Below, piece after piece: positions 6,125-13,216 of a stretch of DNA of 42,922 bases (its first letter is position 1; every line of letters begins with the position of its first letter). The DNA is taken from IMG/VR virus record IMGVR_UViG_3300013132_000091, positions 1-42,922 of that record, one strand, 5' to 3'. The translations under genes and the position numbers were made by a program. A model generated the notes under the pieces. The model made no database searches. It worked only from the letters and a program-made list of their open reading frames with translations, and was not told the DNA's origin. Source of the DNA: a virus.

Positions 6125-8323
6125 ATGGCAACCAAACGCATCAAGGCGCAGACGCCGGACGAGAAGGCCATGGAGCTGACGCCGACTGGCGGGCTCAAGA
6201 TGGACAAGGAATCGGTGCGCGAGCGCCACGAGCGCCGCAAGAACTGGTTCATGGGCGAGGCCGCGCGCCAGGCTGCAAACCGCTCGCTGATGGCGCGCTG
6301 TGAGTCGATGTACGACGGCGAGCAGTGGCGCAGCGCCGACGCCGAAGAACTGCGCAGCCGCGGCCAGCGCCCGGTGGTCTACAACGAGATCAAGCCCACC
6401 ATCGACTGGCTGCTGGGCACCGAGCGCCGCACGCGCGTTGACTTCCTCGTGGTGGCCGAAGAGCCGGGCGATCAGGCCAGCGACGACGCCATGCGCAAGA
6501 CCAAGCTGATGAAGTGGCTGGACGCCACCAACCGGGCGGGCTTCGAGCGCAGCCAGGCGGCCGACGACGCATTCAAGGGCGGCATGGGCTGGATCGAGGT
6601 CGGTCTGCGGGGCGATAAGAACGGCCCGCCCATCTACATCGGCGCCGAGAGCTGGCGCAACATCGTCTACGACAGCCAGGCCACCAAGCGCGACCTGTCC
6701 GACGCCCGGTTCATCTTCCGCATCAAGGTGGTGGATCTGGATGTGGCCCTGGCGTGCTTCCCGGACAAGCAGGAAGAGATTCGCGCCTGCGTGCAGGAGG
6801 GCGATGACGCAACGGTGTTCCGTGACTGGATCATCGGCACCGGCCTCATCACCAGCCTGGACGCCTTCGGCCCGGCATCCAACAGCGATCTGGACTACCT
6901 GCTTTCCAGCAACCCGGTGGACCTGTTCAACGGCCGCAAGCGCGTGATGCTGATCGAGTGCTGGAGCCGCGAGCCTGTGCCCAACAAGGAGCCCAACAAG
7001 TACGGCATCGCTGACCCGATCACGTACAAGATGATGTGCAGCATCATGACCGAGCGGGACACGCTGCTGGAGGCGCCGAGCCCGTTCAAGCACGACCGTT
7101 TCCCGTTCATCCCGGTCTGGGCCTACCGCAACAAGCGCACCGGCCTGCCTTATGGCCCAATCTGGCAGTTGATCGGCCCGCAGGAGTCGCTGAACCACCG
7201 CATGAGCCGCGCGCTGTTCGAGGCCAGCAGCAACCAGCTCAAGGTCGAGAAGGGCACTTGGGACAGCGAGGTGATGGACCTGCACGAGATCCGCGCCGAA
7301 CTCAACGACCCGAACGGCATCGCGGTGTTCGAGAAAGGCGCCCTGTCCAATGGCTCCGTCCAAGAGCGCCCACACCAGTCCGAAGCCGCCCAGCAGTTGA
7401 ACCTGGCGAACCACGACATTCAGGCGCTGCGCCAGATGTCGGGGGTTACGGGCGAAAACCGTGGGCTGGATACAAACTCCACTTCCGGCAAGGCGGTGCT
7501 GGCAAAGCAGGATCAGGGCTCGATGCTGACCACCGAGCTGTTCGACAACCTGCTGTTTGCCCGCCAGATGGAGGGCGAGATCGTCCTGAGCCTGTGCGAG
7601 CAGTACCTTGTGAACCCGATGACGGTTCGCACCGAGGACGACAAGGCCGGCATGGAGTACGTCAACCTCAACCAGTGGGACGAGGAAAGCGGCCAGTACG
7701 TCAACGACATCACCGCGCGGCAGGCGAGTTTCAAGGTGGGCGAGCAGGCTTGGAAGCAGACCATGGCCGAATCCGCCTTTGACAACCTGATGCAGATGTT
7801 CGCGCAGCTTGCACCAGTGGCGCCGCAGGTGGTCATCAACATCCTCGATGTGCTGTTCGAGATGCACCCGAACCTGCCAAAGCGGTCGGTGATTCTGGAG
7901 CGCATCCGGGCGGTGAACGGGCAGGCGCCGCTGGACGGCAAGCTCTCACCCGAGCAGCAGGCCGCGCGCCAGCAGCAACAACAGATGGCGCAGATGCAGT
8001 TCCAGGCGCAGATGGCGCAGATGAACGCGGCCATCAAGGAAGCGCAGGCCAAGGGCGAGAAACTCGAAGCCGACGCCATGGCCAAGCGGTTGGAGTCGCT
8101 GTACATGGCCGCGCAAGCCGCCCAGGTGCTGACGATGGCCCCGCAGATCGCGCCGGTTGCCGACGAACTGGCGAAGTCCGTGGGCTTCCAAGACATGAAC
8201 GGGCAGGGCGCACTGAATGGCCCGGTTCCGATCCAGCAGGCCCAGCCCATCCCCGACGCGCAGCAGGCAGACGGGGCCATGGCTGGCATTCAAACCCCCG
8301 AGGCTGACGGCGTTTCAGCCTAA
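6125..8323 (+). CDS. Portal protein (P22-like)
   Basis: 732 residues from ATG 6125. An earlier in-frame start would overlap the previous gene in another frame. Features of P22-type portals: an early YDGEQW segment (about residue 60), RPVVYNEIKPTIDWLLGTER, GMGWIEVG, and a wing-like region with PIYIGAESWRNIVYDS. The stem region contains FPFIPVWAYRN and GPIWQLIGPQESLNHRMSRA, with GVTGENRGLD later. The C-terminal ~130 residues are Gln/Ala/Met-rich (for example QQQQMAQMQFQAQM) and probably form the helical barrel seen in P22. It forms the dodecameric DNA entry channel and docks the terminase. Confidence 0.9.
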   Translation: MATKRIKAQTPDEKAMELTPTGGLKMDKESVRERHERRKNWFMGEAARQAANRSLMARCESMYDGEQWRSADAEELRSRGQRPVVYNEIKPTIDWLLGTERRTRVDFLVVAEEPGDQASDDAMRKTKLMKWLDATNRAGFERSQAADDAFKGGMGWIEVGLRGDKNGPPIYIGAESWRNIVYDSQATKRDLSDARFIFRIKVVDLDVALACFPDKQEEIRACVQEGDDATVFRDWIIGTGLITSLDAFGPASNSDLDYLLSSNPVDLFNGRKRVMLIECWSREPVPNKEPNKYGIADPITYKMMCSIMTERDTLLEAPSPFKHDRFPFIPVWAYRNKRTGLPYGPIWQLIGPQESLNHRMSRALFEASSNQLKVEKGTWDSEVMDLHEIRAELNDPNGIAVFEKGALSNGSVQERPHQSEAAQQLNLANHDIQALRQMSGVTGENRGLDTNSTSGKAVLAKQDQGSMLTTELFDNLLFARQMEGEIVLSLCEQYLVNPMTVRTEDDKAGMEYVNLNQWDEESGQYVNDITARQASFKVGEQAWKQTMAESAFDNLMQMFAQLAPVAPQVVINILDVLFEMHPNLPKRSVILERIRAVNGQAPLDGKLSPEQQAARQQQQQMAQMQFQAQMAQMNAAIKEAQAKGEKLEADAMAKRLESLYMAAQAAQVLTMAPQIAPVADELAKSVGFQDMNGQGALNGPVPIQQAQPIPDAQQADGAMAGIQTPEADGVSA

Positions 8324-8416
8324 CAACACCGAGCCGCCCGCAATGACGGGCCGCCGCACCATCGTTTCAACCGTTCCCGGTTCAACCACCACCCAACCAT
8401 TCGCAGGAGTGAACCC

Positions 8417-9337
8417 GTGAACACCCGAGCCCACCTGACCCCGGCCGAGGCCGAAGCCCTGAAATCCATCGAAGCTGCCGAAGCCGCTGGCCGTGACCCG
8501 TTCGGTGACGACGACGACAGCGCCGAAGAGGATGCGCCCGCAGCCGAGCAGACCACCGAAGCCGCAGCCGAGGAAGAGACCGAGCAGACCGAAGCGCCGG
8601 CCACCACCGAGCAGCAGGAAGCCGCCGCGCCGGCCGCCCAAGCCAAAACCGAAGAACTGGACATCGACGCCCTGGCCGAGATTGCCGGTGAAGCGCCGGC
8701 CGCACCCGCGCAGCCGACCTACAACGTGGAATTGCCCGCGGATCTGGACACCAAGCGTGTGAACCTCATGACCGAGAAGGCCGAGGCGCTGGAAAAACTC
8801 ATGTCCGGCGAGATCGACGCCAAGGAGTACGCCACCCTGGAAGTGCGCGTGACCGGTGAACTCGAAGCCCTGAGCCGCGCGCAAGCCCGCGCCGAGGCCC
8901 TTGCCGCCATCAACCAGCAGAACGCCGAGCAGGAAAGCGCCCGCGTGATCGCCCAGATCATCGAAACCACCCGCCCGGTGCTGGACTACAGCAAGGACGC
9001 CGCCGCACAGCGCCAGTTCGACACCGCCATCCAGATGCTGCGCGCCGACCCGGCCAATGCCACCAAGCCCTACGCCACCCTGGCGCAAGAAGCAAACCGC
9101 ACGGTGCTGGCGCTGCGCGGCCTGCAACTGACCGCCAAAACCCAAGCGGCCACCACGCCGCAGCCCAAGCGCGAAGTCCCGGCCACCCCGATGACGCTGC
9201 GCACGGTGCCCGCTGCAGCCACGGCCAATGCAGGCGGTGGCGTGGTCGAGCAGATGGCAAACCTCAAGGGCCAAGCCTTCGAGGATTCGTTCGCAAAACT
9301 CAGCCCGGCCCAACAAGCCGCACTGCTGGACGACTGA
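8417..9337 (+). CDS. Scaffolding protein
   Basis: 306 residues from GTG 8417, with CAGGAG seven bases upstream. The N-terminus is extremely acidic and Ala-rich (EDAPAAEQTTEAAAEEETEQ, about residues 37-56) and likely disordered. The middle is helical coiled coil (EALEKLMSGEIDAKEYATLE, about residues 120-139), and the C-terminus is again low-complexity, ending in LSPAQQAALLDD. Position between portal and capsid and this composition are typical for a scaffold that guides procapsid assembly. The 93 bases before it contain two small hairpins (GCCCG/CGGGC and AACCG/CGGTT) but no T-run. Confidence 0.8.
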   Translation: MNTRAHLTPAEAEALKSIEAAEAAGRDPFGDDDDSAEEDAPAAEQTTEAAAEEETEQTEAPATTEQQEAAAPAAQAKTEELDIDALAEIAGEAPAAPAQPTYNVELPADLDTKRVNLMTEKAEALEKLMSGEIDAKEYATLEVRVTGELEALSRAQARAEALAAINQQNAEQESARVIAQIIETTRPVLDYSKDAAAQRQFDTAIQMLRADPANATKPYATLAQEANRTVLALRGLQLTAKTQAATTPQPKREVPATPMTLRTVPAAATANAGGGVVEQMANLKGQAFEDSFAKLSPAQQAALLDD

Positions 9338-9339
9338 GC

Positions 9340-9546
9340 ATGACAACAGGCAAGGAGCACAAAACTGGCGGCCTCGTGCTGGAAATGCGCGTGGGCGAAC
9401 GGGTAGTTTTGACGGGTCTTGGAAACTCGGTTGACTCCGAGCCTGTTTCTCTGATACTCGAATTTAAGGCCGGGAGAACTGCCCGCCTGCGTTTCAAGGC
9501 GCCGTCATCCGTCAGGGTGGGCAAACCCGAGAAATCGCTGGCGTAG
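9340..9546 (+). CDS. CsrA-like RNA-binding regulator
   Basis: 68 residues. GLVLEMRVGERVVL (11-24) aligns with the CsrA start MLILTRRVGE..., and AGRTARLRFKAPSSVRVGKPE (last third) with [20 protein letters not shown], both family hallmarks. CsrA dimers bind GGA in mRNA hairpins and control translation. Differences: a ten-residue N-terminal extension; Met at the position of R6; Lys for R44; and an extra loop NSVDSEP. That loop is encoded by the CGGTTGACTCCGAG promoter/operator element. The gene lies between scaffold and capsid, three bases after the scaffold stop, with no clear Shine-Dalgarno. RNA binding must be tested because key residues differ. Confidence 0.65.
   Translation: MTTGKEHKTGGLVLEMRVGERVVLTGLGNSVDSEPVSLILEFKAGRTARLRFKAPSSVRVGKPEKSLA
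9426..9458 (+). promoter_or_regulatory. Late promoter/operator copy 2 (inside the csrA-like gene)
   Basis: CTCGG-TTGACT-CCGAG (9426-9441) is a perfect 5-bp inverted repeat around the -35-like hexamer. The -10-like GATACT lies at 9453-9458, 16 nt after it (four of six). It would drive the capsid genes, but a terminator lies about 100 nt downstream (9560-9583), so the signal may be modulated. It lies within coding sequence and adds about six residues to the protein. Confidence 0.5.
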
Positions 9547-9559
9547 TTCAGGCCCCAGA

Positions 9560-9583
9560 CCCCGGTTTCTCCGGGGAGTTTTT
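9560..9583 (+). terminator. Intrinsic terminator between csrA-like gene and capsid gene
   Basis: CCCCGG-TTTCT-CCGGGG (9560-9576) followed by AG and TTTTT. A compact G/C stem with a five-T tail. Placed directly upstream of the most highly expressed structural gene, it would limit read-through unless it is weak or antiterminated. Confidence 0.65.
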
Positions 9584-9586
9584 AGG

Positions 9587-9600
9587 CGCGCAGGAGTGCG
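9587..9600 (+). promoter_or_regulatory. Hairpin displaying AGGA of a Shine-Dalgarno (possible CsrA-type site)
   Basis: CGCGC (9587-9591) pairs with GTGCG (9596-9600, one G-U), leaving AGGA as a tetraloop. The AGGAG at 9592-9596 is the ribosome-binding site for ATG 9603, in frame with the capsid gene. GGA in an apical loop over a Shine-Dalgarno is the known layout of CsrA repression sites, and a CsrA-like gene ends 41 bases upstream. Binding is inferred, not shown. Confidence 0.4.
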
Positions 9601-9626
9601 TCATGACCATCCTTCTTGGAGTAATC

Positions 9627-10736
9627 ATGGCCAATTCCACCCGCATCCTCCCGACCGATCCGGTCAAACGCAAAGCCTGGGCGGCCAAAGTCGCCAACGA
9701 CGCAGGCCAGAAACAGTATTTCGCCCGCATGATCGGTGACGAGGGCAGCAACTCCGCCGTTGTCCGCAAGACCGACCTCGAAAAAGGCAACGGCGACGAA
9801 GTGACCACCACCCTGGTCGCCAAGCTGCAGGGCCGCGCACGCCGCGAAGGCGAGAAGCTGGCCGGCAACGAGTTCAAGATGTCGCACGCCTCGCACACCA
9901 TGCGCGTGAACCAGCACCGCCATGGCGTGAACATCGGCGCGCGCATCGACCAAGACCGCGTGGGCTTCAACCTGCGCAAGCAGGGCCGCGAGAAGCTGAC
10001 CACGTACATCAAAGAGCTGTACGAGCACACCATCGTGGCCGCTGCTGCCGGCGCCCGCGGTGTCGGTGAAGAGCTGCACACCCTGGAAGCAGGCTACGCC
10101 GGCTACCCGAACGCCCTGCGCGCGCCCGACGCTGCCCACCTGTACACCGGCACCGCTGGCGACAAGGCCAAAGCCACGCTGGCCGTTGGCGACAAGATGA
10201 CCCTGGCCACCGTCAACAAGCTGCGCACCAAGGCCATCCGCATGCTCGGCGGCAAGGACAAGCCGGTGAAGATGGAAAAGGTGTCCAAGGGCGGCAAGGA
10301 ATGCTTCATCCTGGCGGTGTGCCCGGAAGTGATGCAGGACATCCGCGACGACGTGGGCGCACAAGGCTGGTTTGAAGCCCAGAAGGCCCTGACCTCTGCC
10401 ATCGGCAAGGAGTCCGAGCTGTTCAAGGGCGGCGCCGGCATGTTCAACGGCGTGCTGATCGACGAGATGGAGTTCGGCGTGTACTTCAACGACTACGGCG
10501 GTGGCTCCCTGGCCGCTACCCGCAGCCTGTTCATGGGCGCCAACTCGGTCCTTGTGGCCAACGGAACCAAGGGCATGAAGGACGGCATGACCGTGGCCAT
10601 CGACGAAGACACCGACGACCGCGGCAACGACAACATCCTGTTCTTCGAGACGATCATGGGCGCCGACAAGTCGCAGTACGACGGCCGCGACTACGCCATG
10701 ATTTCCGTGGACACGGCCTACACCGCCGCCGTCTGA
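9627..10736 (+). CDS. Major capsid protein (N4-gp56 family)
   Basis: 369 residues from ATG 9627 (MANSTRIL...). This start has GGAG five bases upstream and matches the usual family start. ATG 9603 with AGGAG would add eight residues, and both could be used. Family features: QKQYFARMIG near residue 30, then conserved GDEVTTTLVAKLQGR, EGEKLAGNE and MRVNQHRHGVNIGARIDQDR, a lysine-rich middle with PVKMEKVSKGGKECFIL, and the C-terminal RSLFMGANSVLVANG. It builds the icosahedral shell. Scaffold upstream and a likely head-accessory protein downstream fit. The leader region carries a terminator and a hairpin over the upstream Shine-Dalgarno. Confidence 0.9.
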   Translation: MANSTRILPTDPVKRKAWAAKVANDAGQKQYFARMIGDEGSNSAVVRKTDLEKGNGDEVTTTLVAKLQGRARREGEKLAGNEFKMSHASHTMRVNQHRHGVNIGARIDQDRVGFNLRKQGREKLTTYIKELYEHTIVAAAAGARGVGEELHTLEAGYAGYPNALRAPDAAHLYTGTAGDKAKATLAVGDKMTLATVNKLRTKAIRMLGGKDKPVKMEKVSKGGKECFILAVCPEVMQDIRDDVGAQGWFEAQKALTSAIGKESELFKGGAGMFNGVLIDEMEFGVYFNDYGGGSLAATRSLFMGANSVLVANGTKGMKDGMTVAIDEDTDDRGNDNILFFETIMGADKSQYDGRDYAMISVDTAYTAAV

Positions 10737-10773
10737 TCGGCAACCACCTGAAACCCCAACTGGAGAAACCCAA

Positions 10774-11235
10774 ATGGCAAACTCGAAATCGAAACAGGTG
10801 GTTGGCGGCGCTCCCGCCAAGCACGCCATGGACAGCAACGCGGCCATCGTGGTGGTCGGCGAATACGTCACCAAGGCTGGCGACGTGATCGGCGACATCG
10901 TGGAAATGGTGGCGCTGCCCCGTGACTGCGTGGTGATCGACACCCTGGTGGACAACGGCGCGCTGGGCGCTTCGGCAACCCTGGACGTGGGCGTGATGTC
11001 CGGCGAGTACGGCGATGCCGTGGCCAGCCGCACCATGGGCAACGAGTTCAACGCCGCCGCCGCTGCCGCGACCGCTGGCGTGATCCGCCGCAACAAGATC
11101 GTCTCGGGCCTGCCGGTGCAGGCCTCGGACAAGTCCATCGGCATCAAGTTCCTGGGCGCGAACCCGGCCGCTGGCCAGACCATCCGCCTGACCCTGATCT
11201 GCGCCCCGAACCCCGGCGCTGTTGCGGTGGCCTAA
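10774..11235 (+). CDS. Probable head-associated structural protein
   Basis: 153 residues, 37 bases after the capsid gene, with TGGAG upstream of ATG 10774. The sequence is Gly/Ala/Val-rich and predicted to be mostly beta-strand (VVGEYVTKAGDVIGDIVEMV, then DNGALGASATLDVGVMSGEY). Such small beta proteins following capsid genes are often decoration or head-completion proteins. I cannot name the family. It likely shares the capsid transcript. Confidence 0.65.
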   Translation: MANSKSKQVVGGAPAKHAMDSNAAIVVVGEYVTKAGDVIGDIVEMVALPRDCVVIDTLVDNGALGASATLDVGVMSGEYGDAVASRTMGNEFNAAAAAATAGVIRRNKIVSGLPVQASDKSIGIKFLGANPAAGQTIRLTLICAPNPGAVAVA

Positions 11236-11238
11236 GCC

Positions 11239-11502
11239 ATGGGAGCCCGAGGCCCTAAGCCTGGGTTCAAGAAGGCGCGCGAAGAAGCTGCAGCGCAAGC
11301 TGTGGAGGCTTCCGCGCCTTCTTTCATGCCCACGACACACGCCGACCGCGAGAACCCCGACAAGATCGCCGGGGACGACCTCAAGGCGCTGGCGCATCGC
11401 CGCGGCATTGCCAAGAGTCTGCTCGCCACCATGAGCGACGAGAAGATCCGAACCGAGCTGCGCTACATCACGCACCGGCAGTACGACGATGCTCTGGCGT
11501 GA
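11239..11502 (+). CDS. Small hypothetical protein of the head module
   Basis: 87 residues. A basic start (GARGPKPGFKKAREEAAAQA) leads to a short helical C-terminus (LRYITHRQYDDAL). It begins three bases after the previous stop and overlaps the next gene by 14 bases. The GxRGPKPG opening resembles N-termini of terminase-like and head-module proteins of several phages. No firm function; probably expressed with the head-completion genes. Confidence 0.55.
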   Translation: MGARGPKPGFKKAREEAAAQAVEASAPSFMPTTHADRENPDKIAGDDLKALAHRRGIAKSLLATMSDEKIRTELRYITHRQYDDALA

Positions 11503-12097
11503 CTTCGAGCCCTATGTGCTGCCCTATGTGAGCGGGTGCCCTGTGCCCGTTCTGGAGCATCACGCCCGCCTGGCCGCCATCGACTGGTGCCGCAAGACGC
11601 TGGTGTTGCAGCGCGAGCTGGACGCCGAAATCACGGACGGCACATCGAACGACGTGGACATATCGCCACCGGCCGGCATGCAGATCGTGCGCCCGCTGGA
11701 GGTGACGATTGACGGCCGGGAATGCATGCTGGTGACGCCGACGCTGGGCCGGTCCTACAACCGAACCTACAACCAGCGAGACTACTGCTACACCGAGGAC
11801 AACGCCACGCTCAAGGTGTTCCCGCTGCAGGCCGCCGATGCATCGGTGGTGATCTTCGCCGCCCTGATGCCCACCCTTGGCACGTCTACCGGCATTGATG
11901 ACGACGTGGCCGGCGAGTACGCCAACGACATCGCGCTGCGAATCATCGCGTCCATCTCGGCGCTGCCCGACATCGGCAACCGCCAGCAGGCCATCGACAA
12001 GGAAGCCGAGTACCTGGCTCGACGCATGACGGTCGCGGCCAAAGTCTCGCGCGGCACCGCTGCCGCAAAGCTCTACACGCCGCTCAAGACTTTCTGA
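11489..12097 (+). CDS. Head-tail connector/adaptor-like protein
   Basis: 202 residues, overlapping the previous gene by 14 bases. The layout is typical of podoviral head-completion adaptors: an N-terminal FEPYVLPYVSGCPVPVLEHH, an AAIDWCRKT helix, a beta-rich middle (DVDISPPAGMQIVRPLEVTI), and a C-terminal helix pair ending AAKLYTPLKTF. Such proteins sit under the portal and extend the DNA channel to the tail. It is the last gene before promoter copy 3. Assignment is from position and general shape, with moderate certainty. Confidence 0.6.
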   Translation: MLWRDFEPYVLPYVSGCPVPVLEHHARLAAIDWCRKTLVLQRELDAEITDGTSNDVDISPPAGMQIVRPLEVTIDGRECMLVTPTLGRSYNRTYNQRDYCYTEDNATLKVFPLQAADASVVIFAALMPTLGTSTGIDDDVAGEYANDIALRIIASISALPDIGNRQQAIDKEAEYLARRMTVAAKVSRGTAAAKLYTPLKTF

Positions 12098-12114
12098 CGC
12101 AAGACGAGGCCCTT

Positions 12115-12145
12115 CGGTTGACTCCGAGGGCAGTTCTTGCACCAT
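12115..12145 (+). promoter_or_regulatory. Late promoter/operator copy 3 (before adaptor/tail genes)
   Basis: CGGTTGACTCCGAG at 12115-12128; TTGACT at 12118-12123; the hexamer 16 nt downstream is CACCAT (12140-12145), the weakest -10 of the set. Flanking bases extend the palindrome as GCCC(T)TCGG / CCGAGGGC. It occupies the 84-base gap between two adaptor genes. Confidence 0.5.
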
Positions 12146-12181
12146 GCGCGGCAGTTCAAAGCCGGTCCACGAGGAAGCAGC

Positions 12182-12844
12182 ATGGCCATCACCGCACAAA
12201 GCATTCTTGCGCAGGTCGCCCGTGACCTCAACGACGAAACCAGCATCCGCTGGACCACTGGCGATCTGGTGGCGTACTTCAACGACGGCCAGCGCGACAT
12301 CCTCACGCACCGCCCGGACGCCCGGAACATCGCCGCTGACCTGGCGCTGGTGGCCGGCTCAAAGCAGGCGCTGCCCACTGGTGGCGAGAAGCTGATCGAC
12401 GTGCTGCACAACGCGGCCGGCAGCAAGCGCGCCGTCACGAAGGTGGACCGCAAGCTGCTGGATTCGCAGGTGCGCGGCTGGCGCGGCCTGACCGGCGCGG
12501 CCGAGATCCTGCACTTCATGTACGACGAGCGCGAGCCCAAGGCTTTCGAGGTGTACCCGCCCGCCGCCGTGGGCGCATCCGTGGCCATCGAGTACGCCGC
12601 GGTCCCGTCCGACATCGCAACGCCGGCACCGGGCACCACGACGGCCGCCATCACCGGCAACCTGAGTTTGTCGGACCTGTTCGCCAACGCGATCCGCAAC
12701 TACGTGTTCTTCCGGGCCTACAGCAAGAACACGGAATACACCGCCAACCCGAACCTTGCGGTTGCCTTCTACGGCGCATACGCCAACGACCTGGGCATTG
12801 AAGCCAAGGGCACCGCCGCCGTGTCTCCAAACGCCAAGCCTTAA
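12182..12844 (+). CDS. gp4-like head adaptor (DUF6682-like)
   Basis: 220 residues from ATG 12182, with GAGGAAG upstream. The segment QSILAQVARDLNDETSIRW, then TTGDLVAYFNDGQRDILTHR (residues ~5-45), matches the start of podoviral adaptor proteins related to P22 gp4. A central PTGGEKLIDVLHN and VTKVDRKLLD follow, then a helical C-terminus rich in aromatic residues (RNYVFFRAYSKNTEY). These proteins form the ring below the portal. Its start, 37 bases after the -10 of promoter copy 3, makes it the first gene of the tail transcript. Confidence 0.75.
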   Translation: MAITAQSILAQVARDLNDETSIRWTTGDLVAYFNDGQRDILTHRPDARNIAADLALVAGSKQALPTGGEKLIDVLHNAAGSKRAVTKVDRKLLDSQVRGWRGLTGAAEILHFMYDEREPKAFEVYPPAAVGASVAIEYAAVPSDIATPAPGTTTAAITGNLSLSDLFANAIRNYVFFRAYSKNTEYTANPNLAVAFYGAYANDLGIEAKGTAAVSPNAKP

Positions 12845-12862
12845 TCCAGATCGGGGAACACC

Positions 12863-13216
12863 GTGGCTGCTGCCGAATACAACTTCGAGATAGAACAGGG
12901 CGCAACGCTGGTCCTGCCGTTTGTCTGGCAATCGAGCGACGGAACGCCGGTTGATCTCAGCGGCTACACGGCGCGCATGCAGGTTCGCCGAACAGTGTCC
13001 TCACCGGATGTCCTGCTTGAAGCCACGACGGCAAACAACCGCCTGCAGATCAGCGCTTTGGCCGGGCAAGTTTCGCTGGTGCTACCCGCTTCTGTGACCG
13101 AGGCAATTGATTGGACGCGGGGACGCTACGACTTGGAGCTGGAATCACCTGACGGCGTGGTGACGCGCCTGCTGTTCGGCGAAGTCACCGTGTCCAAGGA
13201 GGTCACTCGTGCCTGA
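12863..13216 (+). CDS. Tail/fibre attachment-like beta protein
   Basis: 117 residues from GTG 12863 (CGGGGAA upstream). [20 protein letters not shown], then [20 protein letters not shown], and a closing [20 protein letters not shown] are a recurrent pattern in phage proteins that precede tail fibres, a beta-sandwich adaptor domain. It overlaps the collagen-like fibre gene by eight bases, supporting a role as its docking partner on the virion. Function is inferred from pattern and neighbourhood. Confidence 0.65.
   Translation: MAAAEYNFEIEQGATLVLPFVWQSSDGTPVDLSGYTARMQVRRTVSSPDVLLEATTANNRLQISALAGQVSLVLPASVTEAIDWTRGRYDLELESPDGVVTRLLFGEVTVSKEVTRA

Noticed and set aside
6008-7867. Long antisense open frame (619 codons) under the portal gene
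   Set aside because: Antisense of a G/C-biased gene is often open. The sequence is His/Val/Leu/Gly-biased without motif, and the + strand clearly encodes the portal.
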